The translations under genes were made by a program, and so were the position numbers. Shown here piece by piece: positions 41,777 to 51,687 of a stretch of DNA of 64,000 nt. Below the pieces are notes generated by a model that saw only the letters and a list, made by a program, of their open reading frames with translations, searched no databases and was not told the DNA's origin. The stretch comes from Devosia psychrophila (GTDB taxonomy: Bacteria > Pseudomonadota > Alphaproteobacteria > Rhizobiales > Devosiaceae): the NCBI RefSeq assembly GCF_000971275.1, contig NZ_LAPV01000084.1, positions 1 through 64,000 on the forward strand. Reading direction: 5' to 3'. Numbering within the stretch: position 1 is the stretch's first letter; every line of letters begins with the position of its first letter.

Positions 41777-43162
41777 TTGGCGGGGATGCGTAAGGGCTCT
41801 ATCGCAGCCTCGCTGTTCTGGCTGTCGGCGGCCTGGCTTATCCTGGCGCTGGTGGCGACCGGGTTTCTTTTGACCGATCTCTACTCGCGGGCGCTCGATA
41901 CCTCGCTGGCGGAAACCCTGGATTTTCATGTCGAGAGCCTGACCGGGGCCCTGCTGGAATCCGGCTCGCCCACCAGCGACGCGATCGCATTGACCGATCC
42001 GCGCTTTGATCGGCCACGTTCGGGCTGGTACTGGGCCATTCGTGATGCCGATGGCACGCTGTATAATCTCTCCACCTCCGTCGTGGGCATCGACCTGCCG
42101 GTATTGATGGGCGCGGCCGACAATCGTGGCCGTCGCACCGCCGTCATGAATGACGTCTTCGGCACGCAGATGCGGGTAGTGGAACGCACGGTGACAGTGG
42201 CGCCGAACAGTTACCAGATCGTCGTCTCCGGCAATCTCAGTGAAATTTTGGAACTGGTGGGCGATTTTCGCGGCCAGACCTTCATCGTGCTCGGCGCGGT
42301 GGGCGTGATGCTGGCCATCATGAGCGCTATCGTGGCGCGCTTTGCTATGCGTCCGATTTCCAAGCTTAGCCGGGCTATCGAAAGCGTGCGCGAGGGCGAG
42401 AGCGTGACGGTGGGCGGTACTTATCCGCGTGAAATTGCGCCGCTGGCCGAAGAGGTCAACGAGTTGCTGCGCTCCAATGCCCAGATTATCGAACGGGCTC
42501 GTAACCAGGTGGGCAATCTGGCTCATGGGCTCAAGACGCCTATCGCCGTGCTGCGCAACGAAGCTGCCACCAAGAAGGGTGCGCTGGCTGAAGTTGTGCT
42601 GAGCGAAAGCGAGAAGATGAGCACCATGGTCGCCACTTATCTCGAGCGGGCGCGGTTGGCAGCGCGCACCTCGGTGGTCGGCAAGAAGTCCGACGCGACC
42701 ATGATCATGCTGCGATTGACGCGGGTGATGCGCAAAATTCACCCCGAGGTCACCATTGCCTTCGAGCGACCTGATGCATCGTTGCCCTGGTTCCGCGGCG
42801 ACGAGGCCGATCTTGAGGAAATGGCGGGTAATCTGCTCGACAACGCCTGCAAATGGTCCAAGGGGCAGGTGGGTGTGCGGCTCGATGCCGAGCGCAACGA
42901 GACGGGCACGCTGCTGCTGATCTGCATCGATGATAACGGAGCGGGCCTCAGCGACGAGGACGCGCACAAAGTGTTGCGGCGCGGTGTCAGGCTGGACGAG
43001 AAAACGCCGGGAAGCGGCTTGGGGCTCGATATCGTCAAGGAACTGGTGGATGTTTATGGCGGAAGCCTCGAACTCAAGCGCTCGACGTTGGGCGGGCTGC
43101 TGGTCGAGCTGCGTCTACCCACATCGCGATTGAGCAGCATGGCGCGGCCCAATGCAACCTGA
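41777..43162 (+). CDS. feuQ: Sensor histidine kinase (FeuQ/PhoQ-like)
   Basis: A 461-residue membrane kinase: helix 1 (FWLSAAWLILALVATGFLL), a periplasmic domain (about 35-170), helix 2 near 172-192, HAMP, HisKA with the His in GNLAHGLKTPIAVLRNE near residue 250, and HATPase with GNLLDNACKWSKG and GSGLGLDIVKELV. GAGGA at 41765-41769 is well placed for the TTG at 41777 but too far from the ATG at 41786, so TTG is preferred. It is paired with the upstream regulator. FeuPQ-type systems sense cyclic glucans or envelope conditions in rhizobia; this is family knowledge. Confidence 0.9.
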   Translation: MAGMRKGSIAASLFWLSAAWLILALVATGFLLTDLYSRALDTSLAETLDFHVESLTGALLESGSPTSDAIALTDPRFDRPRSGWYWAIRDADGTLYNLSTSVVGIDLPVLMGAADNRGRRTAVMNDVFGTQMRVVERTVTVAPNSYQIVVSGNLSEILELVGDFRGQTFIVLGAVGVMLAIMSAIVARFAMRPISKLSRAIESVREGESVTVGGTYPREIAPLAEEVNELLRSNAQIIERARNQVGNLAHGLKTPIAVLRNEAATKKGALAEVVLSESEKMSTMVATYLERARLAARTSVVGKKSDATMIMLRLTRVMRKIHPEVTIAFERPDASLPWFRGDEADLEEMAGNLLDNACKWSKGQVGVRLDAERNETGTLLLICIDDNGAGLSDEDAHKVLRRGVRLDEKTPGSGLGLDIVKELVDVYGGSLELKRSTLGGLLVELRLPTSRLSSMARPNAT

Positions 43163-43222
43163 CGCACTTTCGCCGCATTACGACAACATGAGCCACCCCA
43201 TCGTCCACCGGATCGCAAACCC

Positions 43223-43699
43223 ATGAACCGCATTGCCCTTTTCGCCACCCCGCTGCTCGCTTTGACCCTGGCTGCCTGTTCCAGCACCGGTCCGACCCAG
43301 GTGGTGGCAACGGCTCCCATGGTAGCGACCCCCGTCATTGCCCGCCCGATGGTGCCGACGCCCGCGCAGACGACGCAGCAGGCTTTGCTGACGACCAGCG
43401 TTTCCAATGGTTTTGTCGATGCGGCCGCCCTGTCCGTGATGACAGCCAAGGATTCGGCTGAAGCCAACAGCGCCCAGTTCTATGCCTTGCAGTTCGGCCG
43501 CCCCGGCGCGCCGCGACAGTGGGCAGGCGACAAGGGCACCACAGGCTCGGTAGGCGTTGGTCCCTATGTGCGCGTCAATAATCTCGATTGCCGCGATTTC
43601 ACCCATACGGTGAAGGCAAACGGGCAGGACTATGTGAAAAAAGGCACCGCGTGCCGCGAGCAGAACGGCAACTGGGCCGTGGTGCAAGGCGCCGCTTAA
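43223..43699 (+). CDS. Surface lipoprotein, 17-kDa antigen-like C-terminus
   Basis: A 158-residue lipoprotein. The signal peptide ends in the lipobox LAAC (TPLLALTLAACSSTG). After a low-complexity Thr/Ala/Pro linker, the C-terminal 60 residues (YVRVNNLDCRDFTHTVKANG, then KGTACREQNGNWAVV) match the conserved end of the RT0821/Lpp0805-type surface proteins, with a cysteine pair. It is probably an outer-membrane lipoprotein of unknown role. It follows the feuQ-like gene by 60 nt. Confidence 0.82.
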   Translation: MNRIALFATPLLALTLAACSSTGPTQVVATAPMVATPVIARPMVPTPAQTTQQALLTTSVSNGFVDAAALSVMTAKDSAEANSAQFYALQFGRPGAPRQWAGDKGTTGSVGVGPYVRVNNLDCRDFTHTVKANGQDYVKKGTACREQNGNWAVVQGAA

Positions 43700-43782
43700 G
43701 GCGTTTCGTGATCGCAACTGGAATGGATTGTTTACTTAAGCCCGGTAGGGTTCTGCGATAGCTCTCCAATTTTTTCGTGTTG

Positions 43783-44982
43783 ATGTCACAAGCAGTCACC
43801 CAATCTGATCCATCGATGACCCGCCGGGCCGGACGCGCTGTTGTGCGACCATTTGCGGGTATTCTGGACCTGATCCTCGTGCAGGATCCGGTGCAGTTCT
43901 CTTTTCCGGGATCGGTGGAGCGCGCTCATACCGAGGCCGTTTGGACCTGGGTGTGTCGCGATCTCGCTCCCGAACTGATCGATTCCGAACGCCTGGCCGA
44001 GGGCACATATACCGCCGCCGATCTCGAAGCGGTCATGTCGCAGGTGTTGTTGCGCATGAAGGCGGGGATCGAGGCTGCTGCTGCCGATCCGGAAAAAGAC
44101 CGCCGCCTGCGCGCCACCTTGGGCAGCGCTGATGCGCGCGACGCCCTGCCGGGCATTGTGCTGGCGGTGCGCAGCCGCGCCTTGCTCGGCAAGGCGCAGG
44201 CTTTCGGCAAGGCCATCAACGCCATGACCGATGACGGCGCCATAGGCGCGGCTCTCCAGTCCATGCCATTGAAAGACCCGGCTTTGTCGGCGTTGTTGTT
44301 TCATGCCGCGCTGCCGCAGGTGTCCAATCCGACGCGTCTTGCTACGGCAATCATCAAACTTTCCGGCAATGCCACTGAAGCAGCAGTGATCCGCATGGGC
44401 TTCACGCCGGTGATCGAGGCTATCCTGGCGCATGCGCAGAACCAGATTTTTGTGCTGCAGCCGATGGGCCCGTTTGCCGATATCGACTTGATCTGCCGCA
44501 GCCTCGACCGTTTCCACCGCCTCGTGCGTTCGCTGACCGGCTATATCGAATTTGCCCGCGGCAGCCGCTGGGCGACGATCGTGTCGGCCGTTACCAAGCA
44601 GGTTTCCGACCGTATCGAGCCGCGCTTGCGCGACGTGGTGTCAGACATCAACCAATCGCTGCGCAAGGGCCGCGAGGGCAGCGATCGCGTTGATGATGAT
44701 CGTGTCCTGGCCGCCATCAACGGCGTATATCTGCTGGCAACGATCCGCGAATGCCGCGACTCGCTGGCGCTGAATGCGCTGTTCGAGCAGGCCTGGAGCC
44801 AGAGCGGCGAGGCGCTGGAACTGCACCTGCAGCGCAATCTCGACCTGATCCGCCAGAATCCGTCCGATGCCAACACCGGCCTGCGGCTCGATGCGGGGAT
44901 CAAGATGGCCGAAGTGCGCTTCAACCCTGAATATGCCGACACGCTACGGCGTGCTCGCGCCTCTGCCGAGCGCCGCGGCTAA
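43783..44982 (+). CDS. Conserved-looking helical protein, unknown function
   Basis: A protein of about 399 residues with no signal peptide or membrane segment, almost wholly helical and rich in Ala, Arg and Leu. No catalytic motif is recognised. Typical stretches are SFPGSVERAHTEAVWTWVCR and FHRLVRSLTGYIEFARGSRW. GTG 43777, TTG 43780 and ATG 43783 are adjacent possible starts; the ATG is chosen. It may belong to a Hyphomicrobiales-restricted family, which was not tested. It overlaps the convergent sarcosine-oxidase-like gene by 39 nt. Confidence 0.75.
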   Translation: MSQAVTQSDPSMTRRAGRAVVRPFAGILDLILVQDPVQFSFPGSVERAHTEAVWTWVCRDLAPELIDSERLAEGTYTAADLEAVMSQVLLRMKAGIEAAAADPEKDRRLRATLGSADARDALPGIVLAVRSRALLGKAQAFGKAINAMTDDGAIGAALQSMPLKDPALSALLFHAALPQVSNPTRLATAIIKLSGNATEAAVIRMGFTPVIEAILAHAQNQIFVLQPMGPFADIDLICRSLDRFHRLVRSLTGYIEFARGSRWATIVSAVTKQVSDRIEPRLRDVVSDINQSLRKGREGSDRVDDDRVLAAINGVYLLATIRECRDSLALNALFEQAWSQSGEALELHLQRNLDLIRQNPSDANTGLRLDAGIKMAEVRFNPEYADTLRRARASAERRG

Positions 44983-46974
44983 ATTCATGCCATCTTCGTA
45001 GAGCACGACCAGTTGGATCGTGAATGCGCGACCTGGCTCGCGCACGCTGGCCGTCTGGCCCTCGGTGCCTGCAACCAGGGCAATGCTGGCACCGTCGGTC
45101 AAGCGCACCACGACGCCGATGGCCATCAGAGGATCGGTTTCGTCGGGGTCAGCGTGAATCAATGCGCCCACATTGAGTACGCGCTGTTCGGTGGGCGCGA
45201 CGACGAACAGCCGGGCACCATGGTAGCGGCCTTCGAGATAGGGCGACAGGAGCGGTGCTGCGCCGCCGGAGGCCGATGAAGGCTCATCGCCCGCAGCGAT
45301 CCCCACCATAGCCACCCGTTCATGCGCGACGATGCCAGCACTGGCTGGGGGAATAGCGCCGAGTTGCACACCCGCCGCGACCTCCGCGATGTCTAGCGGC
45401 TGCGGCGTGTAGTCCAGCGACCAACTGGGTGGCTTAGGCGCGAACGGCAGCCACGACGGCCAGCGGGAGGGCAGGGTGCGCGGGCGGACGAGATAGCCAT
45501 GCCCGCCGTCGAGATAGGCCGGATGCCCACTATCATCGGGAAGATCGCCGATCGGCGCGGCACCATCGGGCGTTTCGTAGAGTGGATCGATCAACTGGTC
45601 CTGCAGCGGCATGCGCGGCTTGTCGAGCAGGCAATCGACGGCATCGCCGCCACTGTCTAGGCAGGCACGGCGGCTGAACCATCCGGCGGCACTGCCGGCC
45701 AATACAATGCCAGCGGGTGCGATGCCTGGTTCGAGTCGCGACGTTGCCGCACTCCAGCGGCCTTCGCCGCCGGCCATGTGCCAGAGCGTGAGGTCGGGCT
45801 GCCAGCCGCCGCAGGCAATCAGCCGGTCGGCGGCGATTGGTGCGTCTACCGTGGATAGACCCTCCATGGCGAGTTGCGGGGTGATGGCGACGCCGTATTC
45901 GCCGGCCGCTGGAGCCGCGTTCGCGACGACGGTGCCGGCGGCCTGGGTGATGCCATAGGCCTTGGCGAATTCAACGAAGCGGGATTGAGGCTGCGGCCGG
46001 GCGTCGATGATGCGCTTCACCTCGATACCCGCATCCTGCGCCAGCATGGCGAGGCGATAGGCCGGGCTGCTGCTGGTGGCGACGATGGCGGTCCTGCCGG
46101 GCCAGACGCCGTAATTCTGGGCCAGCTCGAAGGCTTCAAGCGCACCGACCACGCCGGGCAGGCGATTTCCCGCGAACACCGGTAGCCGCTCGAACGCGCC
46201 AGTGGCGAGAATGCTGCGAGGTGCAGGAATATCGAGGACGCGGCCGGTGCAAGCGCCGTTCAACAAATGCACCTGATGCAGTCGGACCATGCCGGGGCGC
46301 AGTGCGAACGCTTCGGCGGAGGTCAGCACGGTGATCTTGCTCGATGCTGCGACAGCATTGCTGAGGCGGATGATCGACTGGTCCGGCGTTTCCTCGCCGT
46401 CCATTGTGCCGAACAGGCGAGCGTGCCCGCCTAGCTGGGGCGTTGCTTCAATCAGCATCACGCGCAGGCCGTTTTTGGCACCGGCCACGGCCGCCGACAT
46501 TCCCGCCACACCGCCGCCAATCACCACCAGATCGGCGTCTGGCCCGGGCGTGCCTGCCATGCCGAGCCATGGGCGGGTCAGCGGGTCGGGTCTGTCGAGG
46601 TCGAGGTGCAGCGAGTTTGTTTCGCGGCGCAGCAGGCGGGCGAGGGGCGAGCGGCTGAGTTGGTGGGCCAGAGTCACGTAGTCCGCGCCATCCGTGGCGG
46701 GCGTGCGATCCATCGGCAGCGCCAAGCTTGGATCTCTTGTGGTCGCAGGGACAATGGCCGGCGCATGCCGGGTGGTGAGTGCCAAGTTTACGCCGCCGCG
46801 TTTGCCCGCGGTATCGATACCGGCGGACAGCACGGCGCTGAGTAGGGTGTCGCCCGCAAAACCGGGGATGACTCGACCGTCGAGCCGAAACTGCAATGGT
46901 TGGCTGCGGTTGATGACGCTACCTTGCAAGAGGTGTTTCGTATCGGCGCCAAGGCGTGCGGAGCGCAGCTTCAT
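44944..46974 (-). CDS. Sarcosine-oxidase alpha-like FAD/NAD(P) oxidoreductase lacking the GcvT part
   Basis: A 676-residue protein. An N-terminal ferredoxin-like fold without the iron-binding cysteines (LQFRLDGRVIPGFAGDTLLS) precedes a dinucleotide-binding domain with DLVVIGGGVAGMSAAVAGAK near residue 150 and a second nucleotide-binding segment (GRTAIVATSSSPAYRLAMLA). This is the order in heterotetrameric sarcosine oxidase alpha (SoxA), but SoxA is about 1000 residues because of a C-terminal aminomethyltransferase domain that is absent or reduced here. The substrate is unknown; a secondary amine or amino acid is likely. The ATG at 46974 overlaps the upstream FAD-protein stop. Confidence 0.8.
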   Translation of the reverse strand: MKLRSARLGADTKHLLQGSVINRSQPLQFRLDGRVIPGFAGDTLLSAVLSAGIDTAGKRGGVNLALTTRHAPAIVPATTRDPSLALPMDRTPATDGADYVTLAHQLSRSPLARLLRRETNSLHLDLDRPDPLTRPWLGMAGTPGPDADLVVIGGGVAGMSAAVAGAKNGLRVMLIEATPQLGGHARLFGTMDGEETPDQSIIRLSNAVAASSKITVLTSAEAFALRPGMVRLHQVHLLNGACTGRVLDIPAPRSILATGAFERLPVFAGNRLPGVVGALEAFELAQNYGVWPGRTAIVATSSSPAYRLAMLAQDAGIEVKRIIDARPQPQSRFVEFAKAYGITQAAGTVVANAAPAAGEYGVAITPQLAMEGLSTVDAPIAADRLIACGGWQPDLTLWHMAGGEGRWSAATSRLEPGIAPAGIVLAGSAAGWFSRRACLDSGGDAVDCLLDKPRMPLQDQLIDPLYETPDGAAPIGDLPDDSGHPAYLDGGHGYLVRPRTLPSRWPSWLPFAPKPPSWSLDYTPQPLDIAEVAAGVQLGAIPPASAGIVAHERVAMVGIAAGDEPSSASGGAAPLLSPYLEGRYHGARLFVVAPTEQRVLNVGALIHADPDETDPLMAIGVVVRLTDGASIALVAGTEGQTASVREPGRAFTIQLVVLYEDGMNLAAALGRGASTP

Positions 46975-48035
46975 ATGCCTGCTCCGACGTCCGCGACCCA
47001 TGCGGATGCGGAGTTGCGATCGACCAGCCGGGCGGCGAACCAGCCGTTTTCGCTGAGGCTCGCGACGCCCGCGAGCCAGCGTGCAATGGCGGGTGCGAAA
47101 AATGCGCCGGTCGGACCAAATCCGGCCAGAATATCGGCGCCGACGCCACCGAGCCGCCCGACGGCTGGTGCGGCATCGCTGGTGACGACGATCTGATAGC
47201 TCGATTGACCTGCCTGTCGGAACTCGCGCCTACCACCAAGCAGCACGCCGAGCCGGACGGCGAAAGCATCCATGTTGCCCGGACCCATGGCGGTGATGCC
47301 GCGGTTGGGCTGCTGCACCAGGGTCAGCCCGCTATCGAGTTGCAGCATCACGGGCGCAGCTATCGTCCGGGTCGGCTCGGTGAAAATCGTAGTGGTGAGC
47401 TGCCGCCGCAACAGGCTGGGCCATTGCGCGGCGGAGACGTGTTCCAACAGCGCCATATCATCGGCCAGCACGCTTTGGCCGATCTCGACGCGTTCATCGC
47501 CGGAGATCAGCTCGGCGCTGCCATCCTCACGGATGCTCAGTGTTTCGGCAGGCCCGAGGCGGCGAACCAGATGCTGTTTAAGCCAATGGTCGAGCGCTGT
47601 TTCCAGCGACGCCCGATGAAGCAACACCGCGTCGCGCAGGATGATGCCGTCGCGGCCCGGCCCAAGAGCCTGCTCTCCAATGGGTTCAGCAGCATGCCCA
47701 AATGCCAAGGCCATTTGACGGATATGGGAGAGGGCTATCTTGCCCGGCTCGTTCTCGGCAAACAGGATGGGGTCCACACGTGAGCGGGCGCTACGCCCGC
47801 CAATGCGCGAGATCAGCTTGAGCGTCTCGGCGACAAGCGGCTTCAGCATGTCCCATGTTTCGGGCCGCGTGATGGGTGCCACGGAAAGGTCAACGCCGCG
47901 CGGCAGGCGGTAGGCCGATTGGCTTTCGCCCGCAAAAATCACCGACTTTCCATGCACCGATGCCAGCAGTCCCGCGACCAGCCGGGCAAGGGGCTTCGAT
48001 CCGACAATGACGAAATCGGCGCGGGTCTGGCTCAT
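46971..48035 (-). CDS. FAD-dependent oxidoreductase-like protein, partner of the SoxA-like gene
   Basis: A 354-residue protein with an N-terminal Rossmann-like strand-helix (ADFVIVGSKPLARLVAGLLA) in which the usual GxGxxG is altered to GSKPLA, and a C-terminal GILAGFGPTGAFFAPAIARW-type segment (actual text DILAGFGPTGAFFAPAIARW) like those in DAO/ThiO/sarcosine oxidase beta proteins. FAD binding may therefore be weak or unusual. It overlaps the SoxA-like gene by ATGA and is divergent from ccmI with a 123-nt gap. The start is ATG 48035; the longer frame upstream is antisense to ccmI and is rejected. Confidence 0.72.
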   Translation of the reverse strand: MSQTRADFVIVGSKPLARLVAGLLASVHGKSVIFAGESQSAYRLPRGVDLSVAPITRPETWDMLKPLVAETLKLISRIGGRSARSRVDPILFAENEPGKIALSHIRQMALAFGHAAEPIGEQALGPGRDGIILRDAVLLHRASLETALDHWLKQHLVRRLGPAETLSIREDGSAELISGDERVEIGQSVLADDMALLEHVSAAQWPSLLRRQLTTTIFTEPTRTIAAPVMLQLDSGLTLVQQPNRGITAMGPGNMDAFAVRLGVLLGGRREFRQAGQSSYQIVVTSDAAPAVGRLGGVGADILAGFGPTGAFFAPAIARWLAGVASLSENGWFAARLVDRNSASAWVADVGAGI

Positions 48036-48158
48036 GCCCGGCGAGGTGCCTGTGGCAATGCGTCCAGCCCACGATCTCGTGTTTTGATGGTTTTTCGCCG
48101 CATTGGGCTTATAGATGGCAAAATCTTTCCGCATGCCGGCGTCAAGCGTCCAGGGCCC

Positions 48159-49244
48159 ATGTTTTTCTGGTTCATCGCCATAGCCATCACCGCCATTGCC
48201 TGCACCGCACTTTTCTACGCGGCGGGCCGGCGTGTGGTCAACGTAGACGTCCCTGAAATGGACGATGCCAACAGCCATTTTCGCCTTGTACTGGCTGGGA
48301 TCGACGCCGATCTGGCTGCGGGTAAGTTGGGCGAGGTCGAAGCGCAGGCCGCCAAGGGTGAACTGGCGCGGGAAATGCTCCGTCTTAAGGCCGAACCAAG
48401 GCACGTCGTGGCCAGTGCAAAGGGCTTGGGACAGGCGCCTTTGTTGGCCGGTCTGGTAGGCATCGCAGCGGTAACGCTTGGCCTCTACGCCGTGCTTGGC
48501 AGCCCTGACCTGCCCAGCCAGCCGCTGGCCGGTCGGCCCGAAGCGGTGTCCCAGTCGATCGATCTCGAAGACGCCATTGCGCGCATCGAAAGCCAGCTCA
48601 CCGACAATCCGGATGACCTGCGCGGCTGGACCGTGATTGCGCCGGCCTATCTCGAACTGGCGCGCTACGCGGACGCTGCCCGCGCCTATCGCCGGATCAT
48701 CGAACTCAGCGCACCGACTGCCGATTTGCAGACCAGCCTCGCCGAGGCGCTGATGCTGGCGTCGAATGGCGCCGGCTCGCCCGAGGCCGTGGAGCTGCTG
48801 CGCGCCGCAGCCGCATCCGAGCCGACCCATGTTCTTTCGCGGCTTTATATCGCCGCCGAGCTGACGCGCGCCGAGGACTATCCGGCGGCGGTGACTGCCT
48901 GGCAGGACGCGCTTGCCCTGTCCAAGGGCGGCGAGCCTTGGCTGATTACGGCGCAGCAGGGCCTTGCCGTGGCACAGAATGGTGGCGTGGCACCCGCCAA
49001 TGATGGCGAAGCCGAGATGATCGGCCAGATGGTCACCGGCCTTGCCAACCGTCTCTCGGCCGATGGCGGCACTGTCGAGGAATGGACGCAACTGGTGCGG
49101 GCCTATCTGGTGCTGGGCGATACCGATAGCGCCCAGGCCGCCTATGACGATGCCGTCGCCGCCTATCCGCAGGCCTTTGACCGCGGCGACCTCGATACGC
49201 TGGCGCTTGGCGCCGGCCTGACGCTGAATGGAGCACAGCCATGA
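48159..49244 (+). CDS. ccmI: Cytochrome c maturation protein CcmI
   Basis: A 361-residue inner-membrane protein with two N-terminal transmembrane helices (FFWFIAIAITAIACTALFYA and APLLAGLVGIAAVTLGLYAV) around a cytoplasmic loop, then a periplasmic TPR domain (about 130-340). CcmI holds apocytochrome c for heme attachment. The ATG at 48159 gives the family-typical start; earlier in-frame starts lie antisense to the oxidoreductase gene. It is the first gene of ccmIEFH and overlaps ccmE by ATGA. Confidence 0.92.
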   Translation: MFFWFIAIAITAIACTALFYAAGRRVVNVDVPEMDDANSHFRLVLAGIDADLAAGKLGEVEAQAAKGELAREMLRLKAEPRHVVASAKGLGQAPLLAGLVGIAAVTLGLYAVLGSPDLPSQPLAGRPEAVSQSIDLEDAIARIESQLTDNPDDLRGWTVIAPAYLELARYADAARAYRRIIELSAPTADLQTSLAEALMLASNGAGSPEAVELLRAAAASEPTHVLSRLYIAAELTRAEDYPAAVTAWQDALALSKGGEPWLITAQQGLAVAQNGGVAPANDGEAEMIGQMVTGLANRLSADGGTVEEWTQLVRAYLVLGDTDSAQAAYDDAVAAYPQAFDRGDLDTLALGAGLTLNGAQP

Positions 49245-49717
49245 CCATGCCCGCCGCCATCCGAAAGAAAAGCTGGTCGCGCAAGCAGAAGCGGCTGGCG
49301 ACCATTGCCGCGCTCGGCGTAGTGCTGGCGCTGGCGACGACATTGGTGCTGGTAGCTTTGCGCGACCAGATCGTGTTCTTCTATTCACCGTCGGACGTGA
49401 TTGCGCGGCAGGTCGAGGCGGGGACTCCGATCCGGCTGGGTGGGTTGGTCAAGGACGGCAGCTGGACCCGCGACGGACAAGAGAACCATTTCATCGTGAC
49501 CGACAATGCCAGTGACATCGTGGCAAGCTACACCGGCATCCTGCCCGACCTGTTCCGCGAGGGGCAGGGCGTTGTCGCAGAGGGCAGCATGGGTGATGAC
49601 GGCAGCTTCATCGCCAGCAACGTGCTCGCCAAGCATGACGAGAACTACATTCCCAAGGAAGTTGTCGATGCGCTGAAGGCCAGCGGCGAATGGCGCCCGG
49701 AGACGGCGACACCGTGA
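49241..49717 (+). CDS. ccmE: Heme chaperone CcmE
   Basis: A 158-residue protein with one N-terminal membrane anchor (TIAALGVVLALATTLVLVAL) and a periplasmic OB-fold. The heme-binding His is in VLAKHDENYIPKEV near residue 131, with the following Tyr of the HxxxY motif intact. It shuttles heme from CcmC to CcmF. It overlaps both neighbours (ATGA with ccmI, GTGA with ccmF). Confidence 0.95.
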   Translation: MTMPAAIRKKSWSRKQKRLATIAALGVVLALATTLVLVALRDQIVFFYSPSDVIARQVEAGTPIRLGGLVKDGSWTRDGQENHFIVTDNASDIVASYTGILPDLFREGQGVVAEGSMGDDGSFIASNVLAKHDENYIPKEVVDALKASGEWRPETATP

Positions 49718-51687
49718 GCATCGAACTCGGACACTTCGCCCTCATCCTGGCCTTTGCAATCGCCGCCATCTCGACGGTGGGCGGCTATGTCTACTGGCGA
49801 TCCGGCCAGCGTATCGCGCTGGTGCTGAGCCAGGGCGCCGTGCTGCAATTTGTGCTGGTGGCAGTGGCCTTCGCGGCGCTGATCCAGGCCTTCGTCACCT
49901 CCGATTTCAGCCTGCTGCTGGCGGTAAACAATTCGCATTCGCTGAAGCCGCTGCTGTTCAAGATCTCCGGCGTCTGGGGCAATCACGAGGGTTCGCTGGT
50001 CTTGTGGATTTTCATCCTCGTCTCGTTCGGCGCCATGGTCGCGGCGTTCGGGCGGCGCCTGCCCGATGACCTGCTAGCGCTGGTGCTAGCGACGCAGAGC
50101 CTGCTGACGGCGGCCTTTACCGGCTTCACGCTGTTCACCTCAAATCCGTTCGAGCGCGTCTTTCCAGCGCCGCTGCAGGGCAATGACCTCAATCCGGTGC
50201 TGCAGGATATCGGCCTCGCCATCCATCCGCCGCTGCTCTACGCCGGCTATGTCGGCTTCTCGATCTGCTTTTCTTTCGCCATCGCCGCCTTGATTTCTGG
50301 CCGAATTGACCAGGCATGGGCCCGCTGGGTGCGCCCATGGGCCATGCTGAGCTGGATTTTCCTGACGCTGGGCATCACCATGGGTTCGTACTGGGCCTAT
50401 TACGAGCTTGGCTGGGGCGGCTGGTGGTTCTGGGACCCGGTCGAAAACGCCAGCTTCATGCCCTGGCTCGCGGGCACGGCGCTGCTGCATTCTGCGCTGG
50501 TGATGGAAAAGCGCAATGCGCTGAAAATCTGGACGATATTCCTGTCCATCATCACCTTCAGCCTGTCGCTGCTGGGGACTTTTCTCGTGCGCTCTGGCAT
50601 CCTGACCTCGGTGCATACCTTTGCCAGTGACCCGACCCGTGGCATGGTCATCCTCGCGCTGTTGGCCTTGGTCATCGGCGGGGCATTTGCGCTGTTCGCA
50701 TTCCGCGCGTCGTCGCTTCGGCAGGGCGGTCTTTTCGCGCCGGTCAGCCGCGAAGGGGCGTTGATCCTCAACAACCTGTTCCTCGCCACGGCCGTCGGCG
50801 CCGTGCTGGTCGGCACACTTTATCCGCTTCTGCTCGATGCCCTGACCGGCACTACGATTTCGGTCGGCGCGCCATTTTTCAATCTCACTTTTGGTGCGCT
50901 GATGGCGCCGCTGTTGCTGGTGCTGCCATTCGGACCGCTGCTGGCCTGGAAGCGCGCTGACGTCGTGGGCGCGGCGCAACGCCTGATCGGCGCGGCGGCC
51001 CTGGCGATTTTCGCCACCATCCTGATTTCAGCGCTCGGCGGCGTCTCCATTTCACTGGCGCCGCTGGGCCTGCTGCTCGGCTTCTGGGTGGCCTTCGGGG
51101 CGGTGGCTGAATTGGCCGAGCGCAGCAAGCTGGGTCGCATTCCGCTTGGCGAAAGCTTGCGGCGGCTGTTCGGCCTGCCACGCACTGCCTGGTCGACTGC
51201 TCTCGCCCATTTCGGCATGGGCGTAACAGTCTTGGGCATTGTCGCCACCACGGCATGGGAAACCGAACTGGTCACCACGCTCAATCCGGGCGAGACGGCC
51301 GAACTCTCCGGCTATACCGTGGCCTTCGATGACTTCCAGCAGGTACCGGGACCGAACTATCTTTCCGACGAAGGCCATTTCACCGTGACCGCACCGGGTG
51401 GCGGCACGCGCGAAATGATGGCCGACCGGCGCACCTATGTGGCCAGCGGCATGCCGACCACCGAGGCGGCCATCGAGACCTATGGTTTCTCCCAGCTCTA
51501 TCTGCAGCTCGGCGAACCGCTCGACGACACCCACGTCGTGCGCATCTGGCACAAGCCCTACATCACCCTGATCTGGCTCGGGGCGATCCTGATGGCGCTG
51601 GCCGGTGTGGTTTCCCTGACCGACCGCAAACATCGCGTCGGCGCGCCGCAGCGCGCCCGCAAGACCTTGGCGAGCCCAGCGGAATGA
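49714..51687 (+). CDS. ccmF: Heme lyase subunit CcmF
   Basis: A 657-residue membrane protein with about 15 transmembrane helices. The tryptophan-rich WWD motif is in [20 protein letters not shown] near residue 236, with conserved His residues in [10 protein letters not shown] and [17 protein letters not shown]. Together with CcmH and CcmI it attaches heme to apocytochrome c. The GTG at 49714 overlaps the ccmE stop and is preferred to the upstream ATG at 49690, which lies inside ccmE. It overlaps ccmH by ATGA. Confidence 0.95.
   Translation: MSIELGHFALILAFAIAAISTVGGYVYWRSGQRIALVLSQGAVLQFVLVAVAFAALIQAFVTSDFSLLLAVNNSHSLKPLLFKISGVWGNHEGSLVLWIFILVSFGAMVAAFGRRLPDDLLALVLATQSLLTAAFTGFTLFTSNPFERVFPAPLQGNDLNPVLQDIGLAIHPPLLYAGYVGFSICFSFAIAALISGRIDQAWARWVRPWAMLSWIFLTLGITMGSYWAYYELGWGGWWFWDPVENASFMPWLAGTALLHSALVMEKRNALKIWTIFLSIITFSLSLLGTFLVRSGILTSVHTFASDPTRGMVILALLALVIGGAFALFAFRASSLRQGGLFAPVSREGALILNNLFLATAVGAVLVGTLYPLLLDALTGTTISVGAPFFNLTFGALMAPLLLVLPFGPLLAWKRADVVGAAQRLIGAAALAIFATILISALGGVSISLAPLGLLLGFWVAFGAVAELAERSKLGRIPLGESLRRLFGLPRTAWSTALAHFGMGVTVLGIVATTAWETELVTTLNPGETAELSGYTVAFDDFQQVPGPNYLSDEGHFTVTAPGGGTREMMADRRTYVASGMPTTEAAIETYGFSQLYLQLGEPLDDTHVVRIWHKPYITLIWLGAILMALAGVVSLTDRKHRVGAPQRARKTLASPAE

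Noticed and set aside
48036-49388. Minus-strand extension upstream of the FAD oxidoreductase start
   Set aside because: It is antisense to ccmI and the start of ccmE, which are well supported; the oxidoreductase starts naturally at 48035.
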